In this document: positions 51,046 through 59,644 of the stretch, piece by piece
How positions within the stretch are numbered: the stretch's first letter is position 1
Layout: each line of letters starts with the position of its first letter
The notes under the pieces: model-generated
What the model saw: the letters and a program-made list of their open reading frames with translations, nothing else
What the model was told of the DNA's origin: nothing
The model's database searches: none
NCBI RefSeq assembly: GCF_013155335.1
Contig: NZ_JABJQZ010000008.1
Span: forward strand, 434,001-498,000
Direction: 5' to 3'
Origin: Nocardioides sp. zg-1230
GTDB taxonomy: Bacteria; Actinomycetota; Actinomycetes; Propionibacteriales; Nocardioidaceae
DNA length: 64,000 nt
Program-made: the position numbers and the translations under genes

Positions 51046-52014
51046 GTGCCCTCCCTCCGCACGGTCGCCGTCGGCACGGTGGTCGCGCTCGGCGCCGTGG
51101 CGACCGCCGTGGTGCTCGTGGACCGAGGTGCGGTGCCACCCCTGCTCGACACGAGCGGGTGCACCGCCGAGGTCGACGGGCACACCGTCGACGTCGACCT
51201 CGAGCAGGCGGAGAACGCCGCCCTCATCACCGCGATCTCCGTCGAGCGCGGCATGCCGGCACGTGCCGCGAGCATCGCGCTGGCCACGGCCTATCAGGAG
51301 TCCAAGCTCTACAACATCGACTACGGCGACCGGGACTCCGTCGGGCTGTTCCAGCAGCGGCCGTCGCAGGGCTGGGGCAGCGTCGCGCAGCTGACCGACC
51401 CGGTCTACGCCACCAACGCCTTCTACGACGCGCTCCAGAAGGTCGACGGCTACGACTCGATGGAGATCACCGTCGCCGCACAGGAGGTGCAGCGCTCGGG
51501 GTTCCCCGACGCCTACGCCGACCACGAGAAGGACGGCCGCGCCCTCGCCTCCGCGCTCACCGGCAATTCCCGCGCCGCCCTGTGGTGCGACGTCCCGGGC
51601 GACGCCGACGAGGTCAGCGACGCGATCGACGAGGCCGGCCTGGTGTCGCGCGCGGCCGTCGTACGCCGTGACCTGGAGGAACGCTTCGGCGCGCTGTCCC
51701 TCGGCGGCTTCGAGCCCGGCGGTGTGTCGAGCGGGCACATGGAGGGCTCGGCCCACTATGAGGGCCGGGCGATCGACGTGTTCTTCCGGCCGATCAACGA
51801 CGAGAACAAGAAGCGCGGCTGGGCGATGGCGCACTACCTCGTCGCCAACGCCGACCGGTTGCACATCAAGACGGTCATCTTCGACGACCGCATCTGGCGC
51901 GCCGGGTCGTGGGCAGGCGACGGCTGGCGCGACTACCGCGTCCCGTCGTCCTCCGGCGGTGACCGGGCGATCCTGGAGCACCGCGACCACGTCCACGTGG
52001 ACGTCTTCGACTGA
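51046..52014 (+). CDS. Membrane-anchored protein with lysozyme-like and ARB_07466-type C-terminal domain
   Basis: A 322-residue protein with an N-terminal transmembrane anchor (VAVGTVVALGAVATAVVLV). The middle (ITAISVERGMPARAASIALATAYQESKLYNI, SVGLFQQRPSQGWG) resembles soluble lytic transglycosylase/lysozyme-like domains, with Glu in QESK as a possible catalytic residue. The last 110 residues (GHMEGSAHYEGRAIDVFF, RLHIKTVIFDDRIW, EHRDHVHVDVFD) are the actinobacterial ARB_07466-like domain, with the paired His resembling peptidase-type metal sites. Probably a cell-wall processing enzyme; sometimes annotated 'heavy metal transporter' without reason. Confidence 0.72.
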   Translation: MPSLRTVAVGTVVALGAVATAVVLVDRGAVPPLLDTSGCTAEVDGHTVDVDLEQAENAALITAISVERGMPARAASIALATAYQESKLYNIDYGDRDSVGLFQQRPSQGWGSVAQLTDPVYATNAFYDALQKVDGYDSMEITVAAQEVQRSGFPDAYADHEKDGRALASALTGNSRAALWCDVPGDADEVSDAIDEAGLVSRAAVVRRDLEERFGALSLGGFEPGGVSSGHMEGSAHYEGRAIDVFFRPINDENKKRGWAMAHYLVANADRLHIKTVIFDDRIWRAGSWAGDGWRDYRVPSSSGGDRAILEHRDHVHVDVFD

Positions 52015-52015
52015 G

Positions 52016-53131
52016 TCAGCCGGCGAGGCGCTCGGCCGCGGCGGCCACCCGCTCGTCGGTGGCGGTGAAGGCGACGCGGACGTGCTGGCGGCCGGTGGGG
52101 CCGTAGAACTCACCCGGCGCGACGAGGATCCCCTGCTCGGCGAGCGAGGAGACGGTCGTCCAACAGTCCTCACGGCGGGTCGCCCAGAGGTAGAGCGAGG
52201 CCTCGGAGTGGTCGATGCGGAAGCCGGCGGCCTCGAGGGCGTCCTTCAGCTGCGCCCGGCGCGCGGCGTAGCGGGCATGCTGCTCGTCCACGTGCGCGTC
52301 GTCGTCGAGCGCGGCGATCATCGCGCGCTGCTGGGGGCCGGGCATCTGGAGGCCGAGGTTCTTGCGCACCGCGAGCAGCTCGCCGACCAGGGCGGGGTCG
52401 CCGGCCAGGAAGGCGCAGCGGTAGCCGGCCAGGTTGGACCGCTTGGACAGGGAGTGCACGGCGAGCAGGCCGTCGAGGGAGCCCCCGTTGACCTGCGGGT
52501 CGAGGATCGACAGCGGCCGCTCGTCGGGGTCGTCGGACCACGCGCACTCGATGTAGCACTCGTCGGAGACGAGGATCGTGCCGCGCTCGCGGCACCAGTC
52601 GACGACCTTGCGCAGGTGGGTCAGCGGCAGCACGCGGCCGGTCGGGTTGGCCGGGCTGTTGAGCCACAGCAGGCGCGGGGTGCGCGGCCCGAAGGCGGTG
52701 AGCGAATCGGTCGCCAGGCTGTCGGCACCGGCGAGGGCGGCGCCGACCTCGTACGTCGGGTAGGCGAGGGCCGGATAGCCGATCAGGTCACCCGGGCCGA
52801 TGCCGAGGTGGAGCGCCATCGAGCCGATGAGCTCCTTGGACCCGGTCACCGGCAGCACGCCGTCGAGCCCCAGCCCGGTCACGCCGTGGCGCCGGGCCAG
52901 CCAGTCGATCGCCGCCTGCCGCGTGGCCTCCAGCCCGATGGTGGTCGGGTAGCCCGGGGAGTCGGCGGCAGCGCGCAACGCGTCCTGGACGACGGCGGGA
53001 GTCGGGTCGACGGGCGTGCCGACGGACAGGTCGCACACCCCGTCGGGGTGCGCCCGCGCCGTCGCGGCGTAGGCCGTGAGCTTGTCCCAGGGGAAGTCCG
53101 GGAGCCGGCCAGAGACCGGCGCGGAGGTCAC
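52016..53131 (-). CDS. dapC: N-succinyldiaminopimelate aminotransferase
   Basis: Fold-type I PLP aminotransferase of 371 residues. It has SVGTPVDPTP at the start, the Asn of WLNSPANPTGRVLP, Asp190 and Tyr in VSDECYIECAW, and the PLP lysine in HSLSKRSNLAGYR (Lys230). The actinobacterial DapC form pairs with a ferredoxin gene: its GTG overlaps the fdxA stop by four bases. It converts N-succinyl-2-amino-6-oxopimelate to succinyl-DAP, between DapD and DapE. Confidence 0.92.
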   Translation of the reverse strand: MTSAPVSGRLPDFPWDKLTAYAATARAHPDGVCDLSVGTPVDPTPAVVQDALRAAADSPGYPTTIGLEATRQAAIDWLARRHGVTGLGLDGVLPVTGSKELIGSMALHLGIGPGDLIGYPALAYPTYEVGAALAGADSLATDSLTAFGPRTPRLLWLNSPANPTGRVLPLTHLRKVVDWCRERGTILVSDECYIECAWSDDPDERPLSILDPQVNGGSLDGLLAVHSLSKRSNLAGYRCAFLAGDPALVGELLAVRKNLGLQMPGPQQRAMIAALDDDAHVDEQHARYAARRAQLKDALEAAGFRIDHSEASLYLWATRREDCWTTVSSLAEQGILVAPGEFYGPTGRQHVRVAFTATDERVAAAAERLAG

Positions 53132-53454
53132 TCGTCGTGCTCCTGCGGGGGCAGCGCGGCGACGAGCTCGTGGTCCTTGTCGATGACACCCATCTTGGCG
53201 GCGCCGCCGGGCGAGCCGAGGTCGTCGAAGAAGTGGACGTTGGCGTCGTAGTAGCCCTTCCACTCCTCCGGGGTGTCGTCCTCGTAGAAGATCGCCTCGA
53301 CCGGGCAGACGGGCTCGCAGGCGCCGCAGTCGACGCACTCGTCAGGGTGGATGTAGAGCATCCGCTTGCCCTCGTAGATGCAGTCGACAGGGCACTCGTC
53401 GACGCACGCGCGGTCCTTGAGGTCGACGCACGGCTGGGCGATGACGTAGGTCAC
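53128..53454 (-). CDS. fdxA: 7Fe ferredoxin (3Fe-4S/4Fe-4S)
   Basis: A 108-residue ferredoxin. Cys at 9, 17, 21 and 25 (with the 3Fe-4S spacing in CVDLKDRACVDECPVDC) and at 40, 43, 46 and 50 (CVDCGACEPVCPVEA) set the two clusters; the acidic tail region WKGYYDANVHFFDDLGSPGGA is typical of actinobacterial FdxA. AGGAGG lies five bases before the GTG. It is co-translated with dapC. Electron donor role; possible partners are P450s or oxidoreductases outside the window. Confidence 0.96.
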   Translation of the reverse strand: MTYVIAQPCVDLKDRACVDECPVDCIYEGKRMLYIHPDECVDCGACEPVCPVEAIFYEDDTPEEWKGYYDANVHFFDDLGSPGGAAKMGVIDKDHELVAALPPQEHDE

Positions 53455-53503
53455 CAGGTCCTCCTGAAGGCGGATGTGAGCGGGGCTTGCAGTTCCCTCA
53501 CTC

Positions 53504-53509
53504 TAGTAT
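53504..53509 (+). promoter_or_regulatory. -10 box of leaderless GNAT gene
   Basis: TAGTAT followed by seven bases and the GTG at 53517. Confidence 0.6.
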
Positions 53510-53516
53510 CCGGCGG

Positions 53517-54443
53517 GTGCCCGACACGCCAGAACCCCACCCCGGCGAGACGGACGAGGCGCGAGCCGGCCGGCACCGCCTCGGTCCCCACGTCGTCGGC
53601 CAGCGCGTCGTCGTACGCCACCTGCTGCCCGACGGCCGTGCGAGCGACGTCCTTGGCACGTGTACGGCGTGGGGCGCGGACTCGCTGACGATCGACCGGG
53701 AGGGACACGGACCGGTCGTCGTCGCGCTCGCCGACGTCGTGACCGGCAAGCCCGTCCCGCCCCGGGCATCGGTGCGCGCGCGGGTCGCGGCGCAGGAGGT
53801 CGAGGAGCACGTCGCGGCGCTGTGGGACTCCGTCACGACCGAGCCGCTGGGCCGGTGGCTGCTGCGGGCCTCTCCCCCGCACGGCGGCCGGCTGCGACGT
53901 CGGGGCAACTCGGCGCTGGCGATGCACGAGCCGGGGATCGGCTGGGCGGACGCGGCGTTCGGCGTACGACGCTTCTACGCGGCGCTCGACCAGACGCCGA
54001 CCGTGCAGGTCGAGCGCGACTCGGTGGTGGAGCGGACGCTGGCTCCGCTGGGCTTCGTGCCGATGGGCGACGGCGACGCGCACGCCCAGCTGGCCTCGGT
54101 GGCGCGGGCGCTGCGCTCGGTGCGAGCAGCCGCGCCGGACGTGCCGGCCACCCTCGACGAGGGCCCCGGCTCGATCACGGTCACCCTCGGCTCCGGGGCG
54201 GCCACCGGGCGCGGCGTGCTGTCGGGCGACTGGCTCCTCGTCGAGTCACTGGCGGTCGAACCGGACCACCGACGTCGCGGCCTGGCCACCGCCGTGCTGG
54301 CGGAGGTCCTCGACTGGGGCGCCTCGCTGGGAGCCACCACGGCTCTGCTGCACGTCGAGACCGACAACGCCGGCGCGATCGCCCTCTACGAGCGCCACGG
54401 CTTCGTCACCCACCACACCAACCGCTACCTCGTCGCCACGTAG
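53517..54443 (+). CDS. GNAT family N-acetyltransferase
   Basis: A 308-residue protein whose last 70 residues hold the acetyl-CoA site of GNAT enzymes (LAVEPDHRRRGLATAVLAEVLDWG, VETDNAGAIALYERHGFVTHHTNRYL). The first ~85 residues (HVVGQRVVVRHLLPDGRASDVLGTCTAWGADSLTIDR) form a small beta-barrel, probably SH3- or KOW-like, seen in similar actinobacterial proteins. The middle is a degenerate second GNAT half. Substrate unknown. Divergent from fdxA. Confidence 0.88.
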   Translation: MPDTPEPHPGETDEARAGRHRLGPHVVGQRVVVRHLLPDGRASDVLGTCTAWGADSLTIDREGHGPVVVALADVVTGKPVPPRASVRARVAAQEVEEHVAALWDSVTTEPLGRWLLRASPPHGGRLRRRGNSALAMHEPGIGWADAAFGVRRFYAALDQTPTVQVERDSVVERTLAPLGFVPMGDGDAHAQLASVARALRSVRAAAPDVPATLDEGPGSITVTLGSGAATGRGVLSGDWLLVESLAVEPDHRRRGLATAVLAEVLDWGASLGATTALLHVETDNAGAIALYERHGFVTHHTNRYLVAT

Positions 54444-54480
54444 CGCGTCCTCACCCGCGCCGCGCTCACCTGCCGTCCTG

Positions 54481-54486
54481 TTGGAT
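54481..54486 (+). promoter_or_regulatory. -10 box of TspO-like gene
   Basis: TTGGAT followed by six bases and the GTG at 54493. Confidence 0.4.
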
Positions 54487-54492
54487 GGCGAC

Positions 54493-55293
54493 GTGAGCAC
54501 CGCGCAGCGCACCGCACCCGCCGCCACCGGAGCCGACCGCGGCCGCCAGGTCGTCGTGACCCTGGCCGAGGTCTTCTGCGTCATCGGCACCCTCGTCGGG
54601 GTCGGGGTCATCGGCACCCGCGTCGAGGAGTCGTCCGGCGGCGCGCTCGCCGCCGACGCCACCCTGCTCGCCCCGCTGGGCCCGGCCTTCTCGATCTGGT
54701 CGGTGATCTACGTCGGGCTCGCGGCCTACACCGTGTGGCAGTGGCTGCCGGCCTCGACCGCCGACCCGCGCGCCCGCCGTACGGGCTGGCTCGCGGCGGC
54801 GTCGATGGTGCTCAACGCGGGCTGGCTGCTGGTCACCCAGCAGGGCTGGCTGTGGGCGAGCGTCGTGGTGATCCTGGCACTCGTGGTCGTGCTGGGGCTG
54901 CTCGTGCAGCGCCTGGCGGACCTCGGACCGGCACCCTCGCTCGTGCAGCGCGTCGTGGTCGACGGCACGTTCGGGCTCTACCTGGGCTGGGTCGCGGTGG
55001 CCACCTGCGCCAACGTCACCGCCACCCTGGTCGCCGACGGCGTCGAGACCTCCACCCTCGTGGGCGAGGTCGTCGCGGCACTGGTCATCGCCGTGGTCGT
55101 CGCGGTCGCAGCGGTGGTCGTCGCACGCACCGGCCCGCGCTGGACCGTCGCCGCGGCTGCCGCCTGGGGCCTGGCCTGGATCGCCGTCGGCCGGCTCACC
55201 GACGAGCCGGCCTCCACCCTGGTCGGCGTCGTCGCCGCAGTCGCAGCCGTCGCCGTGCTCGGGCTCACGGCCCGGGCGGCGTCGCGGGACTGA
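54493..55293 (+). CDS. TspO/MBR-like tryptophan-rich membrane protein
   Basis: A 266-residue protein with about seven hydrophobic segments. LAPLGPAFSIWSVIYVGLAAYTVWQW and SMVLNAGWLLVTQQGWLWASVVVILALVVV match the core of TspO/MBR proteins, which are five-helix; two further helices follow at the C-terminus (TVAAAAAWGLAWIAVGRL, VGVVAAVAAVAVLGLTARA), as in actinobacterial long forms. TspO binds porphyrins in other bacteria. The GTG at 54493 follows a -10-like box. Confidence 0.82.
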   Translation: MSTAQRTAPAATGADRGRQVVVTLAEVFCVIGTLVGVGVIGTRVEESSGGALAADATLLAPLGPAFSIWSVIYVGLAAYTVWQWLPASTADPRARRTGWLAAASMVLNAGWLLVTQQGWLWASVVVILALVVVLGLLVQRLADLGPAPSLVQRVVVDGTFGLYLGWVAVATCANVTATLVADGVETSTLVGEVVAALVIAVVVAVAAVVVARTGPRWTVAAAAAWGLAWIAVGRLTDEPASTLVGVVAAVAAVAVLGLTARAASRD

Positions 55294-55305
55294 CCCGCCG
55301 AGCCG

Positions 55306-56292
55306 CTAGCCCGCAGGTCTGTCCGGGAGCGCCGCCTTGGCGCGCAGGAACGGCTCCACGCGCGTCATCGTCGGCGGCTCCACCAGGCCACCGCCCGCGT
55401 CGGTCCACGGACTCTCGGACTCGGCGAGGTACCGGTTGAGCGCCATCGTGCGGGCAGGCACGTCCGCCACCGGCGCGAGGACGCGGGCGGCCACCGCGAA
55501 GACCGCTGCGGGAGCCGACAGCACTCGCACCCGCCGACCGAGAACGTCCGCGTACACCGCGGCGACGTCGTCCCAGGACAGGACCTCGGGCCCGGCGACG
55601 TCAACCGGACCGGACGCCCCATCCGGACGGAGCGCGGCCTCGACGCACGCGCGCGCCGCGTCTGCCACCGCGATGAAGGCGTGCCGGTGGGTCGCCGGCC
55701 CTGGAACGAGCATCACACCGCGGTCCTCCACCAGCCGTCCCGTCACCCTGCGGAACCGACGCAGGAACGGCGACGGACGCCCGAGCGTCGCGTGCTCCTC
55801 GCCCCGCAGCGGGACCGACGAGCCGACCAGCGCCAGCCAGACGTCCATGAACGGCGGGAGCCGCAGCACCCACGACTCCATCGGCGAGGAGAGGATCCGC
55901 TGCTCCAGCTCGCGACGGCCGCGCACGAGGGGCACTTCGTCGTCGGCGGCCGTGACGGGGACCGACGGGAGCACGACGCGGCGTACGCCGACCGCCTCCG
56001 CGTCGTCGACCAGCTCGACCTTCGCCCGGTCCACGAGCGCAGGACGATCACCCTGACGCGGAGCGACCGCGTTCGCCGACAGGATCACGCACTCGGCGCC
56101 CTCGAGCGCCCGGCGACGGGCATCGGACCCGGACGTCAGGTCGAGCTCCACGACGTCGACACCCGCGTCGGCGAGCGTCGCGCCGCGGCGGGCGTCTCGC
56201 ACCGAGGCCCGGACGTCCGCGTGCCGGTGCCGCAGCTCGGCGCAGCAGGCGGCCCCGAGCTGACCGTTGCCGCCCACCACCATCACGACCAT
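55306..56292 (-). CDS. NmrA/SDR_a5-like NAD(P)-binding protein
   Basis: An atypical short-chain dehydrogenase of 328 residues: VVGGNGQLGAACCAEL is the nucleotide loop, followed by VDVVELDLTSG and VILSANAV; the YxxxK catalytic pair is missing, as in NmrA-like proteins, and SPMESWVLRLPPFMDVWL replaces the usual ILRPGFF segment. Later GPVDVAGPEVLSWDDVAAVYADVLGRRV is typical of NmrA-like epimerase-type proteins. GGAGG lies seven bases before the ATG at 56292. Role unknown: redox sensor or epimerase-like. Confidence 0.82.
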   Translation of the reverse strand: MVVMVVGGNGQLGAACCAELRHRHADVRASVRDARRGATLADAGVDVVELDLTSGSDARRRALEGAECVILSANAVAPRQGDRPALVDRAKVELVDDAEAVGVRRVVLPSVPVTAADDEVPLVRGRRELEQRILSSPMESWVLRLPPFMDVWLALVGSSVPLRGEEHATLGRPSPFLRRFRRVTGRLVEDRGVMLVPGPATHRHAFIAVADAARACVEAALRPDGASGPVDVAGPEVLSWDDVAAVYADVLGRRVRVLSAPAAVFAVAARVLAPVADVPARTMALNRYLAESESPWTDAGGGLVEPPTMTRVEPFLRAKAALPDRPAG

Positions 56293-56456
56293 GACGCTGC
56301 CTCCGTGGACAGCATCCGCCCGTCTCTGACGACGGTCAACGCCGGTCTGCCCAGGGCCCCGCACCGGAAATCGGCTTGCTGCCGGGCCTCGGCCTCACCC
56401 ACCATGGTGCCGACGACCGCGGGGCCTGACACACCCCCTGCAACCCGGCAGAGCAG

Positions 56457-56578
56457 CGGCCGTCCGCGCGTCCGGCGTCACCGACGAGAGGCCGGCACCC
56501 TCCGGGGCCGCCGGCGAAGGTGTGGTGGCACCGCGACCTTGCCCCCGCCCACACCTCCAGGGCTCACACACCTGGAGG
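56457..56578 (+). promoter_or_regulatory. T-box-like translational leader upstream of the aspartyl-tRNA synthetase
   Basis: From 56522 the DNA reads GTGGTGGCACCGCG, matching the 14-base T-box consensus at 12 positions. Its TGGC would pair with a GCCA acceptor end, and tRNA-Asp has discriminator G. AAGGT before and ACCTT after it form a five-pair antisequestrator. A GCCGGC/GCCGGC hairpin (like stem III) comes just before. Upstream, GGCC/GGCC flanks a possible short stem I with a GAC (Asp) triplet at 56483-56485. CCTCCAGG (56554-56561) pairs perfectly with CCTGGAGG (56571-56578), hiding the ribosome-binding site. Folding was done by eye. Confidence 0.6.
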
Positions 56579-56583
56579 AACTC

Positions 56584-57852
56584 ATGCGAACGCTCTGCCA
56601 CGACCTGTCCGCCTCGACGCCCGGCGAGGAGGTCGTCCTCGAGGGCTGGGTGCACCGGCGCCGACCCCTCTCCCGCGTCACCTTCCTCGTCGTGCGCGAC
56701 CGCAGCGGGCTGGCCCAGGTCGTCCTGCCCGCAGGCACGCCCGTGCCGCCCGAGGAGACCACCGTCCGGGTCACCGGCACGGCGACCGCCAACGCGCAGG
56801 CGCCGGGCGGCATGGAGGTCACCGACGCGACCGTCGTGGCGCTGACCGAGGAGGCGGCGACGCCCCCGGTCGAGCTGTGGCGACCAGGCCTCGACGTCGC
56901 GCTGCCCACGCTGCTCGACCACGCCCCGGTGATGTGGCGCCACCCCGCCCAGAGCGCGCGATGGGAGCTCGCGGCCGCGTCGCTGCGCGGCTTCCGATCC
57001 ACCCTCGACGGGCTGGGCTTCACCGAGGTGGCGACGCCCAAGGTCGTGGGTACGGCGACCGAGTCGGGCGCGAACGTGTTCCCGGTCGACTGGTTCGGGC
57101 GAGCGGCGTACCTGGCCCAGAGCCCGCAGTTCTACAAGCAGCAGCTGGTGGGGGTCTTCGAGCGCGTCTACGAGGTCGGCCCGGTCTTCCGCGCCGAGCC
57201 GCACGACACCGTGCGCCACCTGGCCGAGTACCGCTCCCTCGACGTCGAGCTCGGCTTCGTCGAGGACCATCGCGACGTCCTGGCCGTGCTGCGCTCCGTG
57301 CTTGCCGGGATGGTCGCGGCCGTGTCGGCGGAGGGCGCCGCCGTCGCGCGCACCGGTGCCCGGCTGCCGGTCGTGCCCGAGGAGATCCCGGTGATCCACT
57401 TCGCCGACGCGCTGGCGCTCGTCGGGGCGTCCGCCGACGAGCCCGACCTCGCGCCGGAGCACGAGCGCGCGCTCGGCGCCTGGGCGCTCGCCGAGCACGG
57501 CAGCGACTTCGTGGCGGTCGAGGGCTACCCGATGGCGAAGCGGCCGTTCTACACCCATCCCTGGCCCGGCGACGAGCGCTGGTCCAACAGCTTCGACCTG
57601 CTCTTCCGGGGCCTGGAGCTGGTCACCGGTGGCCAGCGGCTGCACCGCGCCTCGGACTACGAGCACGCGATCCGGGCACGCGGCGAGGACCCTGCGGCGT
57701 ACGACTCCTACCTGCAGGCGTTCCGCCACGGGATGCCACCGCACGGCGGCTTCGCGATCGGGCTGGAGCGCTGGGTCGCCCGGCTCGTCGAGGCCGCGAA
57801 CGTCCGCGAGGTGACGCTCTACCCCCGCGACCTCAACCGGCTCACGCCGTAG
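56584..57852 (+). CDS. aspS: Archaeal-type aspartyl-tRNA synthetase (possibly non-discriminating)
   Basis: A 422-residue class IIb synthetase without the large GAD insertion of the bacterial AspRS (which is near 590 residues). N-terminal OB-fold anticodon domain (EEVVLEGWVHRRRPL), motif 2 GPVFRAEPHDTVRHLAEYRSLDVELGF, SGANVFPVDWFGRAAYLAQSPQFYKQQL, and motif 3 GMPPHGGFAIGLERWVARL identify the archaeal/eukaryotic type. Such enzymes often also make Asp-tRNA-Asn for GatCAB. GGAGG is five bases before the ATG but lies in a hairpin of the T-box-like leader. A bacterial-type AspRS is probably encoded elsewhere, making this a regulated second copy. Confidence 0.88.
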   Translation: MRTLCHDLSASTPGEEVVLEGWVHRRRPLSRVTFLVVRDRSGLAQVVLPAGTPVPPEETTVRVTGTATANAQAPGGMEVTDATVVALTEEAATPPVELWRPGLDVALPTLLDHAPVMWRHPAQSARWELAAASLRGFRSTLDGLGFTEVATPKVVGTATESGANVFPVDWFGRAAYLAQSPQFYKQQLVGVFERVYEVGPVFRAEPHDTVRHLAEYRSLDVELGFVEDHRDVLAVLRSVLAGMVAAVSAEGAAVARTGARLPVVPEEIPVIHFADALALVGASADEPDLAPEHERALGAWALAEHGSDFVAVEGYPMAKRPFYTHPWPGDERWSNSFDLLFRGLELVTGGQRLHRASDYEHAIRARGEDPAAYDSYLQAFRHGMPPHGGFAIGLERWVARLVEAANVREVTLYPRDLNRLTP

Positions 57853-57856
57853 GGGG

Positions 57857-59632
57857 CTACTCGTCGACGGCGTCGGGGTTGGTGCAGATCACCGTGTCGC
57901 TGGGGATGTAGGTCGTGCTGAAGACCTCGTCCGCGCGGTCCTCGGTGTTCTCGCCGACCGGCTCGAAGTAGCGCGTCACGTCGATGTCGAAGCCGCCGAA
58001 GCCCTCGTTGGCGTGGCACGTCAGGGAGTCGATGCGCCGCGTCTCGGGCTGGGTGAGGTTGTGGCGCTCGCCGGTGGTCGTGGTGATGTCCCACCACTTG
58101 GTGGAGTACATCGTCACGGTCACCGCGCCCGAGGACGACGGGGTCGAGTCGGTGAACGAGGTGTCGATGAGCACGCCGTAAGGGGTGTCGTTGCGGAAGC
58201 GCAGGTCGACCGCACCCCAGGCGACCGTGGCCTCGCGGCCGACGGGGTAGCGGTCGATGTAGAACGAGTGCGGCTTGTGCTCGACGTCCTCGAGCCCGGC
58301 GAAGAACATCCCGTTGAACAGCGTGGTGGCCATCTGGGAGACGCCGCCGCCGAGGTCCTGCACGAGGATCCCGTCGTTGATGACGTAGCCCTTGGTGAAC
58401 CCGTTGGCCTCGGTGCGCTCACCGACGGTGTCGTTGAGCGAGAACGTCTCCCCCGGCTTGAGCAGGGTGCCGTCGACGATCTCGGCGGCGCGTCCGATGT
58501 TGACGTTGCGGTACTCGGCGTAGGGGAAGTAGGTCGTGAAGGTCGAGACCTGCTCGCGGACCTGCAGGGCGCGGGCGTCCTTGGTGGTGAACTCGGGCTT
58601 GGCGACCTTGGCGGTGAGGGCCAGGTTGCGCTCGCCCTGCGGTTTGGCGACGGCGGTCAGGAAGCCGGCCTCGAGCTCGGCCGGGTCGAAGGTCACGCCC
58701 GGCTTGGCCGGCACGACCTGGGGCCGGCCACCGACCAGCGCGACGGTGGCGTCGACGGGTGCGCCCTGGGTGACCTTGGCGCCGACCACCTCCGACAGCT
58801 TCGCGGGGTCGAGCGTCGGCACCAGCTCGCCCTCGGTCGGCACGAGGGACAGGGCGGCCGTGTAGTCGGCCGGGAACACCTTGACGTCCGACCCCTCGAA
58901 CGTCAGCGTCACCGGGGCGGCGACGGCCGGGGATGCGAACTGGTCGAGCGCCTCCTGCACGTCGGAGCCGTCGATGTCGGGCTGCACCTCCACCATCTCC
59001 AGGGTGACGGCCTCGGGTGACTCCTCGAGGAACGCACCCTCGAGGGCCGTCAGGGTGTCGCTGGGGTCGAGCGCCCGGCCGGCGCGTGCGTCGGTGGTCT
59101 CGATCCGCTCGCCCGCGAAGGAGATCGCCCCGTCCCGGGCGGTTGCGCCGTGCTGCTCGTCGAGGCCTGCGATGAAGGCGTTGTAGGTGGTCTCGTCGAC
59201 CTCGACCACGGCCTCGGAGGCCTCGCCGCCGGTGAAGTAGTTCCAGAGCCGGACGGGGTCCCAGCTCTCCTCGCCACCGGCCTCGGCGACGGACGCCTCG
59301 TAGTCGACCGAGAGGCCTGCCTGGGCGGGGTCGACGGCCACCTGCGCGCCCTCGACGGTCGTCGCGATGTCGCGCGCGACCCGGTCGGCGAGCCCCGCGC
59401 GGAGCCGCTCGGCGGCCTCGTCCTGGGGGTGCCCGCCGATGCGGACACCGGAGACGGTCGTGTTGCGCGGGACCTTGTCGCCGGCGACGTAGTGCGCGGC
59501 GACGTAGAGCCCGCCGAACAGCACCGCGAGCCCGAGCAGCAGCCACAGCACGACCTTGGCGCCCGCCTTCTCACGGGGCTGCGCGTCACTGGGCTGGTTC
59601 GTCGGCACGCGACTGGTCTGGTTCGTCGGCAC
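57857..59632 (-). CDS. VanW family protein with peptidoglycan-binding-like domains
   Basis: A 591-residue exported or anchored protein: a transmembrane segment (VVLWLLLGLAVLFGGLYVAAHYV) after a short cytoplasmic start, then repeated PG_binding_4-like segments (GVRIGGHPQDEAAERLRAGLADRV, further copies to about residue 330), then a VanW domain (FTTYFPYAEYRNVNIGRAAEIVDGTLLKPGETFSLNDTVGERTEANGF, QDLGGGVSQMATTLFNGMF). The VanW role in glycopeptide resistance loci is unsettled. The GTG at 59632 follows a TAGACT box by six bases; a 24-base duplication creates a second GTG start at 59608. Confidence 0.9.
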   Translation of the reverse strand: MPTNQTSRVPTNQPSDAQPREKAGAKVVLWLLLGLAVLFGGLYVAAHYVAGDKVPRNTTVSGVRIGGHPQDEAAERLRAGLADRVARDIATTVEGAQVAVDPAQAGLSVDYEASVAEAGGEESWDPVRLWNYFTGGEASEAVVEVDETTYNAFIAGLDEQHGATARDGAISFAGERIETTDARAGRALDPSDTLTALEGAFLEESPEAVTLEMVEVQPDIDGSDVQEALDQFASPAVAAPVTLTFEGSDVKVFPADYTAALSLVPTEGELVPTLDPAKLSEVVGAKVTQGAPVDATVALVGGRPQVVPAKPGVTFDPAELEAGFLTAVAKPQGERNLALTAKVAKPEFTTKDARALQVREQVSTFTTYFPYAEYRNVNIGRAAEIVDGTLLKPGETFSLNDTVGERTEANGFTKGYVINDGILVQDLGGGVSQMATTLFNGMFFAGLEDVEHKPHSFYIDRYPVGREATVAWGAVDLRFRNDTPYGVLIDTSFTDSTPSSSGAVTVTMYSTKWWDITTTTGERHNLTQPETRRIDSLTCHANEGFGGFDIDVTRYFEPVGENTEDRADEVFSTTYIPSDTVICTNPDAVDE

Positions 59633-59635
59633 GCG
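59594..59635. repeat. Tandem 24-base duplication of the VanW gene start
   Basis: CTGGTTCGTCGGCACGCG occurs at 59594-59611 and again at 59618-59635, 24 bases apart. On the coding strand each copy gives GTG-Pro-Thr-Asn-Gln, so the protein can start at either one. Confidence 0.75.
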
Positions 59636-59638
59636 GCG

Positions 59639-59644
59639 AGTCTA
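59639..59644 (-). promoter_or_regulatory. -10 box of leaderless VanW gene
   Basis: TAGACT on the minus strand followed by six bases and the GTG at 59632. Confidence 0.6.

Noticed and set aside
56584..57852. The class II synthetase as lysyl- or asparaginyl-tRNA synthetase
   Set aside because: The GANVFPVDWFG and QSPQFYKQ blocks and the size match archaeal-type AspRS; LysRS and AsnRS motifs differ.
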